Counted from the stretch's first letter, positions 34,733 to 46,639 are shown. The stretch: DNA of 64,000 nucleotides from Selaginella moellendorffii (GCF_000143415.4 NW_003314262.1:5800304-5864303); one strand, 5' to 3'. Program-made: numbers and translations. The notes: generated by a model not told the origin, from the letters alone.

Positions 34733-35916
34733 TCAAAGCATCCTCTCTTTCACCGAGAGGATGGAGAGGGCTCCAGCTAGCAGAGCTGCTGAAATGCTAG
34801 CAGCCTACATACAAAAGCTCATAGCTTAGTTGGAGTACGAAAGAACGAATACTTACACGCATGGCTTTCTTTTTTGCCATATGGGTGTAAGCAGCCCACA
34901 GGATGTTACATGCCGTCGCCATCAGTGGAACGAGAGGAGACCCTGTGGCTTTGCTGGTAGTGCTGATCATCGTCACCTGCATCACAAAAAGAAAACTCTC
35001 AAGAAGCCACTGCAAAAGAATACACAATCTTACAGCACGAAAGCACAAGGGCACCGCTGAAGCAAGGACAGTGGTGGCGACACCAGAAAACTCCATGACT
35101 GTGAGTTCGCAGCAGCACACTTTCTCCTTTTTGAAGTTCCCGTACAACCCGTAGAGAAAAGCGTAGTAAGCCACTGCAACAAGAAGCGGCCACACGAATG
35201 AACCACCCAGCGATAGCACAGGCCACCAGGTAACATCGCCGACAGTATGCACGGTAAACATGAGCCCTGTTACAAGCCCAAAGAGGTTCACGTTTTCCAC
35301 CACCACATCTTGTTCAATTCGGCCATAGACAAACCAGCTTATGCAGTTCAAAGCTGCAAAAAAAAATTTATAAACCTTAGTGGTTGAAAGATAAAGAAAA
35401 AAAGCAATTACTCGAAGTGCCATATAAAATGGCTAGTTGAGTCCCCGGGAGTAACGCTGTTTTCGCGAGGAAAACCGGCATGACATACAGAATTACCGAT
35501 GCAAGGACAGCTGATATCTACAAAAGCAAAAACAAAAACATGAAACAAAAAAAACAAAACTTGCAAAATCACCTTGAATGCCTTTTCCATCAGCGTCTCC
35601 TGGTGGCGCTCGTCCTGGTGCTGAGCACATCAAATTCATACAAAAGAAATCAAGGTGCTTTTTACCTGGTGTCGCTCTGGCGCGTCCTGCTGGCGCTGGT
35701 GTGGTACGACGTGGTGCTGATGTGGCACAACGTGGAGCTGACGTGGCAACCACAAATGAGACAATGGGGAATAAAGAAATGCTTTACCTCGTCCTGGAGA
35801 CTCGCTGTCGCGTCCGGGAGACTGGCTATCGCGTCGGAGACTACGATCAAAGGCTCCTAAACCAGAGATTGTTAAAAGTAATGGGATGCCAGGATTCTTA
35901 CCTCGAGAGACGCCAT
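34733..35916 (-). CDS. SWEET-like (MtN3/saliva) sugar transporter, right-arm copy
   Basis: Mirror of the gene at 21,902-23,085, with the same eight-exon model and a 273-aa product. Differences that I can read: CHAGF for CLAGF in a non-spliced frame, VNLFGLV for VNFLGLV in TM3, and ASAVPL for ASGVPL in TM5. Substitutions are few and conservative, and no stop or splice change is visible, so both copies may be active. It has the same 68-residue hydrophilic N-terminus, proline tetrad and LNCISWFVYG signature. Which promoter drives it is unclear; its upstream side is the copia-free flank, unlike the left copy. Confidence 0.7.
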
Positions 35917-36659
35917 TCCGCGCTTGCTCCCGGAAAACCCTAGGGAACAGTAAAAAGCTTCGATTATTCGGGCTCACACAATCTGTGTAGACTTGAATCT
36001 GGTAGCTGCTGGTCAGGCCAGGATGGATAGAGCTCAATGCTTCCTTAGATCATTTCCTGCTAGCTGCTGGTCAGGCCAGGATGGATAGAGGTCGATGCTT
36101 CCTTAGATCGTTTCTTACCTGAGCTATGCCAGATGCTCTGGAGCAGCTTTCCAAAAGATCTGGAAGAAAAAAGTGAACAAAAAAAAGACTTTAGAGATGA
36201 TGGAACCAAACTTACAGCCCCCAGAGGATGGTGTTGAAAACGTCCATGCGTTCCACTCCTTCAAATCTCCAGCGTGGGTTCCAGAGCTGGAATCCTCCTG
36301 AACGAATAAGTAGACAGTTTTTTTACTTGTTGGAAGCAAGAACTTTAGCTTTCAAAGTTTCCAAAAACTTTGATCACCTGCGCACCAATGTTTCCAAGGC
36401 CTTTTGGTTATTCGTCGTGAGTCCTAAGTGATAATCCACAGCAGGCGAAACACGGACGAGAATTCAACTGCAAAGCCTAGTCTCCAGATCAACCAAAGAA
36501 AGACTTTAGCCTTTTGATGTGAGGGATTGTCGCTCGGCTCTGAGAAGAACTTTTAGAGCTCGCTCAAAAGGAGAAGGAACTGATGGAGTAAAGAGAGGAA
36601 GAAGAAAGTACCTTGTAGACGCCATGGCCGAGGTCCAAACTCATCGATGAACTGGAGTG

Positions 36660-37140
36660 ATTACAATCCGTTTGCCATTCAGTCTTCCTCCCGGGAGAGT
36701 AATCGATCTCTCTGCAATCTGAAGCTGTCAAAACAGTGAACATTAGAAAACAAGGACTTGCGGAGGCTTTGGACACTAGATCACCTGTTCGTGGGGAAAA
36801 AGATGATCCCGACCCGACCCCACGGCCCCATCAAGCTTGCAGCTGGGAATCAAAACCATGAGCCATTGAGCCACTGCCAAGTGCCAAGGCGCTTACCTTG
36901 CGGGAGCTTCTGCTGCTGAGCTCTTGAAAATGGAGGGTAAGGGAGCGATCAAAACTGTGAGCCAGTGAACCGTAGAATGCGCTTACCTTGCCAGAGGAGC
37001 AATCGCGGACAGCCCTAAGGATCATCATTTGCTGACATAGTCATATGCTCGGCAGAGAATCCAGCCCATGTGGATATGGATACGATCGTATATCGTATAT
37101 TGGATCGGACTGTATATAACTGCATATCCCAAAAGAACGG
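36660..37140. other. Outer right flank with empty copia site
   Basis: Inverted match to 15,412-16,048 and direct match to 26,717-27,120. The junction AGTGATTACAATCCG at about 36,655-36,669 is the reverse complement of the copia target before insertion, with one copy of GTAAT. Confidence 0.85.
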
Positions 37141-37872
37141 ATAACTTGGTGATATCTATAAGGCCTGGGATCTTAGACGCCACTGGATTATACGGCGCCA
37201 GTTTTTGATGATTCTTGTGAATCACTGCTTCACTGCATATGAGCTACCATATATTGAACCCCTCAGTTATCTGCAGAAGTGAGGGATCTCACTCTTAACA
37301 AGTAAGCTTTTGTGTTTTTTTTTTGTTCTTTTTTGTCTAACAAGAGGTCTCTTCTGTACCTCCTCTTTGGTCGAAAGAAACCCGTTACATATGGTTTTCT
37401 TGTTGGAGGCATCAGTGGTATCCTTTCCACAATGAGCACAGATCCAAGGGTGGTGATCCTGCTGGGGGTGATGTTTTTCTGTGGATTCTACACTCCGGCA
37501 ATACAACTGGCTCCTGACGATTGGTACGACGCGGCCAGTTAGTTCGTCATGACCGTGATCTTCACCACAAGGTGTCTGCTTTACATCGGTTCTTGTGTTG
37601 TGGCCGCGGCTGCTCCACCGCTGTACTCTTGGGATGCAGCGCTGCAATTGTCTACGCCTGTTCTGCTTCATGACTACATGCTGCATTCTCCAAGTGAAGC
37701 TCTAGAAGGCTGCTGCGATGGTTTGGCAAGGCTGCAACAAGTGCATACAATTGATAAGGACAAGCGGCATGCCGTGCGGCAAGAGAAGGCCATTCAAGCC
37801 TTGAGGGAGTTTGCCGAGGCAACAGGGAATGCTTTACCGGAAAATCTCAAGAGCCTCAAGCCACAGGAGTGA
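37141..37872 (+). pseudogene. Decayed copy of the membrane-protein family (copy G)
   Basis: The exon 1 remnant lacks the ATG and has small deletions. The intron is present at about 37,300-37,350. Exon 2 runs LLYLLFGRKKPVTYGFLVGG to PDDWYDAAS and then meets a TAG at 37,540-37,542. A 20-bp loss removes GWKAQAT, and the C-terminal helix is intact in another frame. It is the right-hand counterpart of intact copy C. Confidence 0.85.
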
Positions 37873-37944
37873 ATATTAATATTTGTGGCTACTGTCAGAC
37901 TTAAAAGAGTGTAGAGATTCAGTTACACGTAGCCTAAGCCTTCT

Positions 37945-38044
37945 NNNNNNNNNNNNNNNNNNNNNNNNNNNNNNNNNNNNNNNNNNNNNNNNNNNNNNNN
38001 NNNNNNNNNNNNNNNNNNNNNNNNNNNNNNNNNNNNNNNNNNNN
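37945..38044. other. Assembly gap (100 N)
   Basis: Exactly 100 N, probably a gap of unknown size, placed in the 3' flank of copy G at the outer end of the inverted duplication. Confidence 0.99.
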
Positions 38045-38507
38045 TTATTTATTATAACATAAATATTTCAGCTAGCGCAGTGGCCAATCATAGCCACGTG
38101 AATTTAGTGTTCTCTACAATCTATTTAAATCTATCATTAGTGTTGTAGACGAAAGTTCGAAACTTTCATGCACGGCTGGAGGAATTCTGCTGGTCAACGG
38201 CAGCAACCCTTATTCGAACCACAGACTTTGTACAGGTGTGTGCCATCATCCATGGGAAGTGAATAGTTTATGAAATGAAATGAAATAAAATGTTGGTCAG
38301 CTGGTAGTTAAACTATTAATAGCCAGTCTCTTTTGATTATTGTGACTATTCGTACGTAATAAAGAAAAAGGCAAAAGAAACATACCTCGCTAATTATCCG
38401 CCACGTGGATCTTGTCAGTCCAACGTGTCGCAAGGGCGTCCACCCACATTTTGTGGTGGGAAAAAATCAAGGCTAGCTATGGTTTGAAGCTCTCTTCCAA
38501 AGTTCCC
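38045..38507 (+). promoter_or_regulatory. Upstream region of the STN7 gene
   Basis: To about 38,165 it is membrane-protein 3' flank. From 38,352 it matches the promoter-like stretch at 8,588-8,700, with a CACGTG G-box at 38,402-38,407 and a CCAACGTGTCGCAAGGG run. A light-responsive role is inferred from the G-box and from the gene it precedes. Confidence 0.5.
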
Positions 38508-40792
38508 ATGGCGATTCTCTCCGTGGGGATGGAGAAGTCCATGATTTCTCGCGATCCTTGCTGCGACGCCGCCAGATCGGGGCTTAGGAGCGGCTTCTTG
38601 GGGCATCGATCGAGCGGGGGGAGGTGGGAGTCGCGGCGGCGGCGCGGCGGGCATCGATCCAGTGCCCTAGTCGCGGTAGCAGGGATGGATTGGATGGATG
38701 CATTCCACGGTATTGTGATCGGGGTTGGGGTTGGATTGCCTTGCACGGTGATGGAGTGTGGCGATGTGGTGTATCGGAGCACGCTGCCCAAATCCAATTC
38801 CTTGCAGGTAACAGGGCCCGGCGCTGCTTTGGCGGTGCTCGCAGTCACTTATTTGTGGGCGACTCCTGGTGTAGCTCCTGGATTCTGGGACATGTTTCTT
38901 CTAGCACCGATAGAGAAGAGGCTCCGGCCTTCTTACACAAAGGTATTTCTTCGTTGTTTACGTAAGTCCTAGCGTTTTGGATTGAAACGAGGTGTTTGTT
39001 TCGTCCAGGATGACTTTGTCCTGGAGAAGAAGATTGGAGAAGGAGCGTTTGGATCCGTCTACAAAGGATCGTTTGCGAATCCTCAAAAGAAGGTGCTTGG
39101 GTTTTGTAGTTCTTTTGCTTTTTGCTCGATCACTTTGAAACACTTGTTTGTTAACGCGCAGTCGTTTCCAGTGGTGGTGAAAAAGGCTAGTGAGTATGGA
39201 GAAGTGGAGGCTTGGATGAACCAGCGTGTGCGACGGGCATGCCCGGGCAAATGTGCTGACTACCTTGACGGATTTAAGATGGTATGCTTGATCTCTCCTT
39301 CTTTTTGCTTGTCAATGACCTTTTATATTGGTTGGTTTTAGAGAGTCAATCCAAAGAGGAAGGAGTTTTGGCTTGTGTGGCGTTACGAAGGTGTGGCGAC
39401 TCTCGCGGACTTCATGAGTAGCAAGGATTTTCCTTACAATGTTAGTGAGTTCTCAGTTCATGCAAGGATGGATTTACTGAAAATCTCAAATCGCGACAGA
39501 CAGGTTGAAAAGGCGTTGAGCTTGAAGACTACACTGCTTGCCAAAGGTGCCGAGCGAGAAAACCAGATCATCCAGTCCTTACTTCAAGAGCTATTGAAAT
39601 GTTTGAGGGGGCTGCACGATACTGGGATTGTTCATCGCGACATAAAACCGCAAAATATCATTTTCTCCGACGGTAAGCTTGTAGATACGTAGCCATTGTT
39701 TCTTATCAATTTTACTGTTTCGTAGAGTCGAAGTCCTTCAAGATTATTGATCTCGGCGCTGCTACGGACTTGCGAGTTGGCATCAACTACATTCCGCAAG
39801 AGTTCCTACTGGATCCAAGGTCTATTTCTTCTCAACTTCGCGTAAAGAAAGTTTCCTGACATTTTTTCTATGTTCAAGGTACGCTGCACCTGAGCAGTAC
39901 ATTATGAGCACTCAAACTCCCTCGGCTCCATCGCCTGTCATTGCAACAGCACTCTCTCCAGTTCTATGGCAGGTTTATACCAGTGAATATGTTTCCTGTG
40001 ACAAATCACGATGTTTGTTGGTCGTTGCAGCTGAACCTGCCGGACCGCTTTGATATCTACAGTCTCGGATTGATGTTCTTGCAAATGGTAATGACATTAG
40101 TACTTCATTTCCAACTGATATAAAGCTTTCATCTGTCAATGACAGGTCTTTTCGAATTTGAGAAGCGACAGTGCTCTCATCCAGTTCAACCGGCAGCTGA
40201 AGCGCATGGACCACGACTTAGTTGCGTGGAGAGACTTGGTGGACGCTCGGCCAAATGCGGACGTTCAACGTGGATTCGAGATTCTGGATATGGACGGAGG
40301 AGCTGGCTGGGAGCTGCTCCAAGCGATGATGCAGTTTAAAGGTCGCCAACGTATCAGTGCCAAGGCTGCTCTCGGCCACCCTTACTTCGTCAAGTTGGGA
40401 CTTCTCAAGGCCTCGCCCGTACAGACACTGTGGCTGGGCTTGATCAGATTTGCTCAGCAGGATAGAACGCAAGCTCTCCAATGGGTGCTGGGATTAATGG
40501 CGAAGGGATTCACCGAGGCCGAGCTCGAAGAACTGCGGGTAAGGTTTCTCTTTCCTTTTTCAGTTTGCTCGTTGTCTAAAGTTTTCTCGGGCAGGAGCGA
40601 GAGCCAAAGAAGAAATCGACCTTCCAGAGAAACGCGCTAGCATCGGCTTTGCGATTGCAACGCAAGGTTGCTCAAACTGTTGCTGCTAGCGTGGACGAGA
40701 AGATGGGAAAGAGAAAGATCTGGTGGATGGAGACGATTGATGAAACACTGGACGGACTCGAGACCAAGAAGAAAAGTTTCTGGTGGATCTGA
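38508..40792 (+). CDS. STN7: STN7/Stt7-type thylakoid state-transition kinase
   Basis: Nine exons with consistent phases: 38,508-38,942, 39,009-39,092, 39,162-39,281, 39,342-39,672, 39,726-39,819, 39,879-39,972, 40,031-40,087, 40,146-40,538, 40,595-40,792; 601 aa. STN7 phosphorylates LHCII and drives state transitions in the thylakoid. Residues 1-60 are Ser/Arg-rich, as in a plastid transit peptide. [20 protein letters not shown] carries the two lumenal cysteines, then a membrane segment ([20 protein letters not shown]). The kinase has a P-loop [12 protein letters not shown], lysine in [16 protein letters not shown], and DLG instead of DFG, as in the family. [37 protein letters not shown] and [17 protein letters not shown] match Arabidopsis STN7. 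The stretch [20 protein letters not shown] is longer than in Arabidopsis, so a short unspliced intron in exon 4 is possible. Confidence 0.93.
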
Positions 40793-43020
40793 TTGATGGC
40801 TGGCAGGCCATCTCTGTGTGCTCCACCCACGCTCTACATGAAGTTAACAGGCATTAAAAACGTGGAAGCACCGCGCTATAGCCACACTAATAGTACCAGT
40901 GTGAAGAAAAAGTTTTTAAAGACGATGGAGTGTGTCTCCCAGCATGGGTCACGAAAGATCATGGTCACACGACTCAGAGATCTCGATCGTGGAGTCCATT
41001 TCGAGTTTGGTGTAAAAAAAAACTCTCGTAGTTACTTCGATGATCTTTTGATATAAGATAAGAACTCCACTCGAGCCAAAGACCAGAACTTTGTGCCGCT
41101 AGATCTTTAAGTTTGTTCCTACATGCTGATCTTGCCAAGTTACACAAGCGCGCTCGTGTAGACTCCGTTTAAAACGCAAAGCTTACAGTATCACAAGGAT
41201 TTGGCACATTGACACGTAAAAGACCGTGTAAGTTTGATCACTTGCAGAAAAGAGAATGGTCGCTTTCAACTCCAGTCCACTTGATCCCGCGACTCGTGGC
41301 GAAGAACAAGCTTTGCCTGATTTTCGATGAGAGCGACCCCCGGTCGATCGAGCGAGCTTATGAGTTCCAACTTGTCAGCATATAAATCTCCTCTGCTGGA
41401 TCTTGATTGATACCGATACAAATAGTTATCATATATAAGTTGATAATAATTATAATAATAGTAATAATAACAAATAATGAATAGCAATGGTAATAGTTAT
41501 TAGTTACCAGGAGAAAAGTGGGAAAATATTCGAGGCTCTCTTGGCCTCCCTCATAATATGGATCCACAATCTTTCCCCCCAAACGCGCAGAAATATATAC
41601 TTTTTGGTAAAAAACGATTTTTGATCAATAGAAATGCTTTCTTTTATAATATTACGTTCCTCCCCTTCGCGTTTGCGTTGCTTTCCTCTTCACCCACATT
41701 GCGTGTGTGTGTTTCTCCTCGGGCAGTCTCTTTGTCTCTTGGAAATTCTTGTTTTTCTTATTTTTTCTTTTCTACAGTCCCAAAAGGTTGATTGGGAACA
41801 GAAAATTCAACCGTTTTCTTGCCAAGAGAAATAAATTCAGCCTGACCAGTAAACCAGGAAGAAAGCTGAGATGCGAGGAAGAAAAAGGAGGTGGAAACTT
41901 CAACTTTGGGTGCATGGAATGCGTTGAAACAGTCGTAACTTTCTCCTCTTATCCTCGATACGTAGGCAGAGTGAGATTGACGGGCAGGAGAAAAAACCAG
42001 CAGGAAAAAAAAAAGAAAATAAAGAGAGAGAAGAACCTCGCGTTCCGGTCAAGAGCCAGTTGAAAAGCTCGTCGTTAATGGCATCTTCCGGCTACTTCTT
42101 CGGAAAAATCCCGACACACACACACATGCATTCATGGAACAAATGCTGCTGCAATAGAAAAAGAAGAGATCATTTTTTGAGGGAAAAAAGCAAGGAAATT
42201 CTTAAAGCAAAGCGAGAAAGGGACCTGGAAGCATATATGGTGCTGCGATATACGAAATTGACACACGATTAAATCAACGATGACTGCCTCGCGCCAACTT
42301 GTAAGTTCTTCTCCCCTCCTTCCTCCTTTCTCTGAAACGACAACAGTCAGGCAGCGAAAGGTGAGTGGCGAGAAAAAGAGAGCTCCGATCGATCGATCCA
42401 GTCGAGTCGAGTCGGAAGAGAGCGAGGATTACAGCTAGCGACCGAGCGAACGAGCGAGCGAGCATGGCAGAGACTGAGCTTACTCTGGAGTCCAAGGAAT
42501 GGAACACAAGTAGTCAGAGCTCCTGGAGTCACTGACGGACGGGGTGGAAACGCTCGTGTGACTGAGTTACTTCTTTAAGCTGGAAAACAAAATGTGAGCG
42601 AGCGAGAGAGGAAGAAAAACTTTAGAACTAACCGCATGCTCCATAATAGCCGGAACTGGAAACGCACGGACGGTGTCAAGATGCACGGATAGTCCTTCAC
42701 AAAGAAAAAAAGAAAAGAAAAAAATGCTTTTCAAGTCATGCTTACAGTAATCGTGCCCATCCATGAAAGTCAGAGCCTGGAAAACGAGTGTCCCGTTTAA
42801 AACCTAAGCTGAGATTAACTCACTTCTTGGTGACTTAACATGCCTTTGAAGTTGATCTGGCATAAAACCGCGACCACCATGCAACGGAAAGCACGGACGA
42901 GTTTAGCATCTGACTGCAATCAATGAATCGAGCTCGCATATAAATACACTTACGCACGGCGAGGGGTGAGGTTTTAAGCCCGGAGAGGAGACCTGGAACA
43001 AAGAACGTCGAGCGAAAAAG
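40793..43020. other. Intergenic, no gene supported
   Basis: Frames are short and overlap on both strands. A low-complexity ATAATAATAATAGTAATAAT run lies at about 41,442-41,470, and CT-rich or AAGA-rich runs occur at 41,990-42,030 and 42,700-42,725. The last part (42,600-43,020) is likely the MYB promoter region; a TATAAATA box at 42,939-42,946 sits about 1 kb before the MYB start. Confidence 0.45.
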
Positions 43021-43930
43021 AGGGATTTTTACGAGCTTGGACCAAGACCAGCTTAGCGGAAAGAAAAGCTGTGCTTGTGCTCGCTATACGTGTGCGTGGT
43101 GTGAGTGTCAATCAATCAATCATCTGCAGAATAAGTTGCTTCGTGTGTCAAACTTCTGCCTGACACAAGAGCGGAAAAAAAAAAAGCGAGAAAAAAGGAG
43201 AACACCACCTCCAAAACGTAGCAGTAGCAGCCCCGGAGGAGTCATAGCCTGGACAGCGAGAGGCCTCTACACACACAGATCAGATAAAGTGCTCCCGTTA
43301 AGAGAAAAAGAGAGAGTTTGTAACGAAAGGACTTGCCTGGAGCTTGTAGAGTCGTCTTCTTCTTCCTCCTCCTCTCGCCAATAGCTCTCTCAACTTTTTT
43401 TTTGAGGTCCTTCTTAGAAGTGTCAGGCGGACCAAAGAAGATCTCTAGCGGGATCCGTGCTTGGCTACTTAAGATCCTTTCTCCTTGCTCACTTTCCTCT
43501 TTTCTCTCGTCGTCGTGAGCGTTTTCGAGAGATAACTTTCGATTTGCTGATCCATTCTTCTTCTTTGAAGTTTTCGCAGTTTCCTGCAATTCGTAGCGCT
43601 TGAGTTGCGGACCATTCTTGAGTTTCGTGCCGTGATTTCGAAAAAGAGAGAGTTTGTGAATGTTTTCCTGTCTGCTGCTTGTCGCGCCTAGCATTCCTTG
43701 ATACCCGGGGCTTTAGAGTTTCTCTTTCTCTTCTTCCTCAACTTCTCCTTTTAGACCTCTCTCTCGGAGAATTCCAAGTCTTTTGAGAGAGGTCCTCGCC
43801 TAGAGCTCTACATAGCTTTCCAAGCTATCCAGCCGAGAGCAAAAGCTTCCCTCTCGGCTCTCAGCAAATTTCACTTCTTTCTGTCAAAGGTATAGAAAGA
43901 ATTTCAGCCATCGATCGAGAAGAAAGGGAG
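43021..43930 (+). promoter_or_regulatory. Probable long 5' leader of the MYB gene
   Basis: The TATAAATA at about 42,939, CT-rich composition and lack of a credible gene suggest a leader of up to about 900 bases, perhaps with an unannotated 5' intron. It contains ATGs followed by short frames (for example 43,037 and 43,333), so upstream frames may affect translation. Inference only. Confidence 0.35.
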
Positions 43931-45494
43931 ATGGGACGAGCACCTTGCTGTGAGAAAGTCGGCCTTAACCGAGGTCCTTGGACACGAGAAGAAGATCTTC
44001 TCCTCACCCAGCACATCAGCCTCCACGGCGAAGGATCATGGAGAACACTTCCAAAAGCTGCAGGTAAAATTCACATAGTTGTAAATCACTCGAAAAAAGA
44101 GAGCGAGAGAGAAAACTCTCGGAAGAGATTTTTCGTAGCTTACGCATTGTTCGTCCCAGGACTTCGTCGCTGTGGCAAAAGCTGTAGGCTCCGGTGGATA
44201 AACTATCTTCGTCCAGATCTCAAGCGTGGAAACATCTCCGAGGAAGAAGACCAGCTGATTATAAAACTGCATTCGCTGCTCGGCAACAGGTCTGGAGTTT
44301 TCACTTCCATCTCCAGTGTCATCACCTTTGCATTCTCCCCCTCCTCCCAATCTTCTTCCCGTGATATCTCCAATGCTCACGAGTTTCAAGTCACACTTCC
44401 TTTGTTTCTTGCTCCTCCACCGACAAGGAACCATTTTTGATAGCTCGCCAGCCGCCACGCAAATCTCCCCAGCGAGTTAAAAAAGAACTCCCCCGTGATT
44501 CTTGTCTCGCGGTTTTTCTAAACTTTCCTTCTCGCGTTTGTCTCCATCTCTCAGGTGGTCTTTGATCGCTGGACGGCTCCCTGGAAGAACTGACAACGAG
44601 ATTAAAAACTATTGGAACACCCACCTGAAGAAGAAGCTCCGCAACATGGGCATCGATCCCCAGACGCACCGCCCGCTGCCACAGCACGACCCGAGCTGCC
44701 CGTCCTTCCACTCCAAAAACACCGCCGCGGCATGCAGCTGCCACCCGGACGCCGCGACGCTGGAACAAAACACCGGTGCCGCCAGCGTCACCGCCGCCGC
44801 CACCACCACCTCCGCTGGTATCACCATGATATCTCCATCTCCATACGCCGCTGCCACGGACGAGCGTCCTCGGCCAGGAGGAGAAGTCTTCTCGTACCAA
44901 AAACTCCTGGGGATGGGCTCGGACCAGATTCTCGACGTGGAGGAGGAGGACGAGGAGGAAGCCCGGCTCAAAGGACCACCATCCTCTCCCATCAGCATCC
45001 TCTCGCAAAACAGCTCTGGCCTCACCGAGCGCTACCACCACAAGAACATCAAGTCGGGGGGCTCCGGGGATCACTCCATCACCTCCTCGGCCGCGCGGGA
45101 CATGGAGTTTTGCGAGCTGCCGAGCCTGTCCGCCACCTGCGACACAGCTACCAGCTGCTGCTCGGGGACCATGATGATCAAACCGGGCGACCTCGGATCG
45201 TCGCCGTCTTTCGAGTTGTATCCCGTGGCCGCGGTGGAGTGGGATGATCAGCACGGCAAGCACGACGCAATGCATGTCCCCATCCCGCCGCTATTCAGCG
45301 AGGCCGAGGCTCACAAGGATCATCACCACTCGTCCAGCAGCCTGCTGCTAAATATCATAAACTCGGACGGACTGTGGGACGTGGAGATTGTCCGGCCTAT
45401 CGAGGAGTTGGATCCGTCCATGATCATCACCGAGGCCGCGAATACTGATCTGTGGGAGTCGCATTATACGTCGTGCGTAGCGACAGGGCTGTGA
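43931..45494 (+). CDS. R2R3-MYB transcription factor
   Basis: Three exons, 43,931-44,063, 44,160-44,289 and 44,555-45,494; 400 aa; the two intron positions are those conserved in most plant R2R3-MYB genes. The start [20 protein letters not shown] is the classic N-terminus. R2 has [37 protein letters not shown]3 has [35 protein letters not shown] and [11 protein letters not shown]. The bHLH-interaction pattern in R3 is met except that the first acidic position is Gln (DQLIIK). The long C-terminus has His/Asp/Ser-rich parts and acidic runs ([12 protein letters not shown]) that could activate transcription. The last intron is about 265 bp, long for this genome. Nuclear, DNA-binding; target genes cannot be told. 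Confidence 0.94.
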
Positions 45495-46639
45495 GGATCA
45501 ATCGATGGGTCTGTGAAGAAAAAAAGTGATCTTTAAAGAGATATAAGAATACTCCCTTGCGAGGAGAATTGGCTTACTCGCAATGCAAATGCTGCAGAGC
45601 TTCCATGTCCAAACTTGTTTCGCTCCAGGTGGAATGAAAACGTCAAATGGAGATCATCACCTTTTGTACGCGTAATCTGTTCATAGGAAATTCTTAAGTT
45701 GGAGAAACTCGTTGAAGATCTGGAAAGTTTACAAGAAAAGGTATAGTTGCACACGTGAATCCTGGTGGATAAAATGTTTCATAATGTGTCGCCATTTATG
45801 GAATCGTTGTGGGAAAATATTTGGCTCCCATTCAATCGCTTAGAAGATTCTTCTATGAAAATGGTACCTGATCACAATCAAGAGAAATTGTCTTGTGGAT
45901 ATGAAAGGAAAAACAATGCAAGTTGTACCTCTCGAAATTCATGCCTTCTTCGCTGGAGACCGCCCGATGCTTGAATATCCACAGTCTTGACGGGGAGAAA
46001 GCTCGTCACTGCAATCTTAAAATTCTCGAGTGAAGATTGCAAGTTATTATCTTTGAAGAAACGCTTAAACGCTCTGATCTATGGTGGGGTGAGTGAAGCA
46101 TGCGATCAGGACTCGGGAGTGTCTTTGGCATTCGGTGAAAGAACAGTGCAGTAGACATGGAAATTGGTTTTAGTGTTTGCCACGACGTTGGCTAACATGC
46201 CACGTTGGCATGTTGCGTGAGCATGACACGTTGGCACACCAGCACAGAATTGCAATATGGAAGCACAAGGAAGCGACTGAAAAGTGGGAGTGCAGGGCCA
46301 AGAACTTCTAATTTATTGGGAAGCAAGTTGCAACTAACTAGACTACTATGATCAAGCCACAAACCAGCTCACCAAGATGGCCAAGCAATGGTCAAGAAGA
46401 AAGAAGGAGCCATGGAGACAAAGAGAACGTGGGCAAAGGCAACTCAACTTTCAAGCCAATAATTAACCAAGATTATTGCCAAGAGATGCTATGGAACAAA
46501 GAGAGGCCAAGAGCTCCTAACCCATTGAAACCAAGAAGAGCAAGCACTTGTGAAAGTGTGATATATCTTTAATTAAGATATCAAAATGTAAAATGCATTA
46601 GCTATATATATAAAACTATTATTCAAAAGAATCCATTTC
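45495..46639. other. 3' flank of MYB and unassigned stretch
   Basis: No coding frame with family features. A short direct repeat, (C)CACGTTGGCA at 46,201-46,210 and 46,226-46,236, and an A-rich stretch 46,254-46,560 with weak frames are all I see. It may be the distal part of the gypsy element that follows. Confidence 0.35.

Larger units (their letters stand above)
31039..36659 (-). repeat. Right arm of large inverted duplication
   Basis: Mirror of 21,081-26,808. Contents in reverse order: truncated copia, STN7 pseudogene, family X, SWEET-like gene. It lacks the 29-bp tandem duplication of the left arm. At its outer end it runs straight into GGAGTGATTACAATCCG, the uninterrupted target site of the copia element found in the left flank. 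Confidence 0.95.

Noticed and set aside
43037-43694. Frames of 115 and 150 codons on both strands before the MYB gene
   Set aside because: Low-complexity Ser/Lys/Arg runs from CT-rich leader DNA, no family match.
44391-45275. 294-codon minus-strand frame opposite the MYB gene
   Set aside because: Shadow of the GC-rich last MYB exon.
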